Source: Pseudomonas viridiflava (GTDB lineage Bacteria; Pseudomonadota; Gammaproteobacteria; Pseudomonadales; Pseudomonadaceae). From it: 64,000 nt of DNA. Positions 63,354 to 64,000 of this stretch are shown here, one piece after another. The stretch's first letter is position 1; each line of letters opens with the position of its first letter. The position numbers and the translations under genes were made by a program. The stretch lies in assembly GCF_900582625.1 (NCBI RefSeq), contig NZ_UTIQ01000327.1:372001-436000 (forward strand). The letters are read 5' to 3'. Below the pieces are notes generated by a model. The model searched no databases. It was not told the DNA's origin and saw only the letters and a list, made by a program, of their open reading frames with translations.

Positions 63354-63382
63354 TATCGCGGCTAAAGCCGCTCCCACAGGAA
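63354..63382. repeat. REP palindrome
   Basis: One copy of TCGCGGCTAAAGCCGCTCCC follows the small secreted protein gene. Confidence 0.8.
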
Positions 63383-63415
63383 GACGAGCGTTCGGCGACG
63401 GCATTCCCCTGTGAA

Positions 63416-63690
63416 ATTCTGGATCCCCGCCTGCGCGGGGATGACGGTGCGGTTTGGAAGGTGTTCGTCATTCCGGCAGAAAGCAAAGACGAGCACCCGG
63501 CGCCGGCATTTCCCTATGAGATTCTGGATCCCCGCCTGCGCGGGGATGACGGTGGGGGTTTGGAAGGTGTTCGTCATTCCGGCAGAAAGCAAAGACGAGC
63601 ACCCGGCACCGGCATTCCCCCATGAGATTCTGGATCCCCGCCTGCGCGGGGATGACGGTGGGGGTTTGGAAGGTGTTCGTCATTTCCGCC
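63416..63690. repeat. Tandem repeat, ~105-bp period, with palindromic head
   Basis: Three copies begin at 63416, 63521 and 63627. Each starts with the ATTCTGGATCCCCGCCTGCG palindrome head and GGGGATGACGG, then GTTTGGAAGGTGTTCGTCAT and a CAGAAAGCAAAGACGAGCAC stretch. The third copy is truncated after GTTCGTCATT. Copies are nearly identical. Confidence 0.88.
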
Positions 63691-63739
63691 GAAAGGCGGC
63701 GCCTGTAGGAGCGGCTTTAGACGCGATGGGGTTCGCGCG

Positions 63740-64000
63740 TCAACGCTGAAGAACCGCCGGACCGTACCCTTCGAGAAATTCCGGCGGCATCCGCTTGGGC
63801 TTGCCGGTGCTGAGTTCGATGCACACAAAGGTGGTTTTCGCCCGCAGCAGCGTGACGCCATCAGCGGGGCGAATTAGCTGGAAATGCCGGCTCATGCGCA
63901 ATTTCTGGTCGGACTCGATAATCCAGGTCGCCACCTGAAGCTCGTCGCCCTCGTAGGCGCTGGCCAGGTAATCCACCTCATGGCGCACCACCGCCATGGC
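63740..64000 (-). CDS. Acyl-CoA thioesterase, 4HBT/hotdog fold (partial)
   Basis: The 3' part of a gene continuing beyond the right edge is visible, with stop TGA at 63740-63742. The sequence (VVRHEVDYLASAYEGDELQV, then FQLIRPADGVTLLRAKTTFV) is the hotdog core of 4-hydroxybenzoyl-CoA/YbgC-like thioesterases. The catalytic Asp of the 4HBT family would lie further upstream, outside the window. The substrate is unknown. Confidence 0.8.
   Translation of the reverse strand, partial: AMAVVRHEVDYLASAYEGDELQVATWIIESDQKLRMSRHFQLIRPADGVTLLRAKTTFVCIELSTGKPKRMPPEFLEGYGPAVLQR

Overview
The window is a stretch of chromosome from a Pseudomonas (sensu lato). It is GC-rich, carries many REP/REPIN-type intergenic palindromes typical of pseudomonads, and its gene order from pepN to ibpA matches what I remember of P. 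aeruginosa PAO1 from about PA3083 to PA3126. No prophage, insertion sequence, integron or CRISPR array is visible. This is mostly conserved core genome with small accessory insertions.

Layout. 1-1016: tail of a thiamine-pyrophosphate enzyme and a metallo-beta-lactamase-fold hydrolase. 1225-8622 (minus strand): a four-gene module of a DUF1302 outer-membrane barrel, a DUF1329 periplasmic protein, a Ycf48-like propeller and an RND/MMPL permease. This is the best candidate for a poorly described envelope system. 9146-15695 (minus): pepN, DUF2797, YeaC-like, rhomboid protease, metallophosphatase and nadK, several of them translationally coupled. 15826-25555: DUF1853 protein, a cNMP-binding/rhodanese fusion, a D-cysteine desulfhydrase-like enzyme, a coiled-coil protein, an NTF2-like protein, fadH, a nitrilase-fold protein without its catalytic Cys, and an AraC regulator. 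25895-26262: two tRNA-Asp and one tRNA-Val. 26399-36945: a complete xcp type II secretion cluster, with xcpR-Z on the minus strand and xcpPQ divergent on the plus strand. It lacks only the prepilin peptidase, which is normally encoded elsewhere.

37090-56267 is a long minus-strand series of housekeeping genes: leuC, leuD, a methyltransferase, leuB, asd, an asd paralogue, fimV, truA, trpF, accD, folC, a SPOR protein, cvpA, purF, metZ and an SDR enzyme. 56426-61116 (plus) holds a LysR regulator divergent from leuC and a soluble six-PAS GGDEF-EAL protein. 61188-64000 holds the small heat-shock gene ibpA with a visible sigma-32-like promoter and a ROSE-like RNA thermometer, then dusC whose last codons lie in a REP pair, a small secreted protein, a tandem repeat and the 3' part of a thioesterase gene.

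The main functional links are these. The xcp genes make one secretion machine. The leu, asd, trpF, metZ and purF genes serve amino-acid and purine synthesis. accD and fadH serve fatty-acid synthesis and breakdown. Repeats are abundant: an 86-bp tandem REPIN array, a 105-bp tandem repeat, a roughly 120-bp structured tandem repeat between cvpA and purF, and dRS3-like palindromes.
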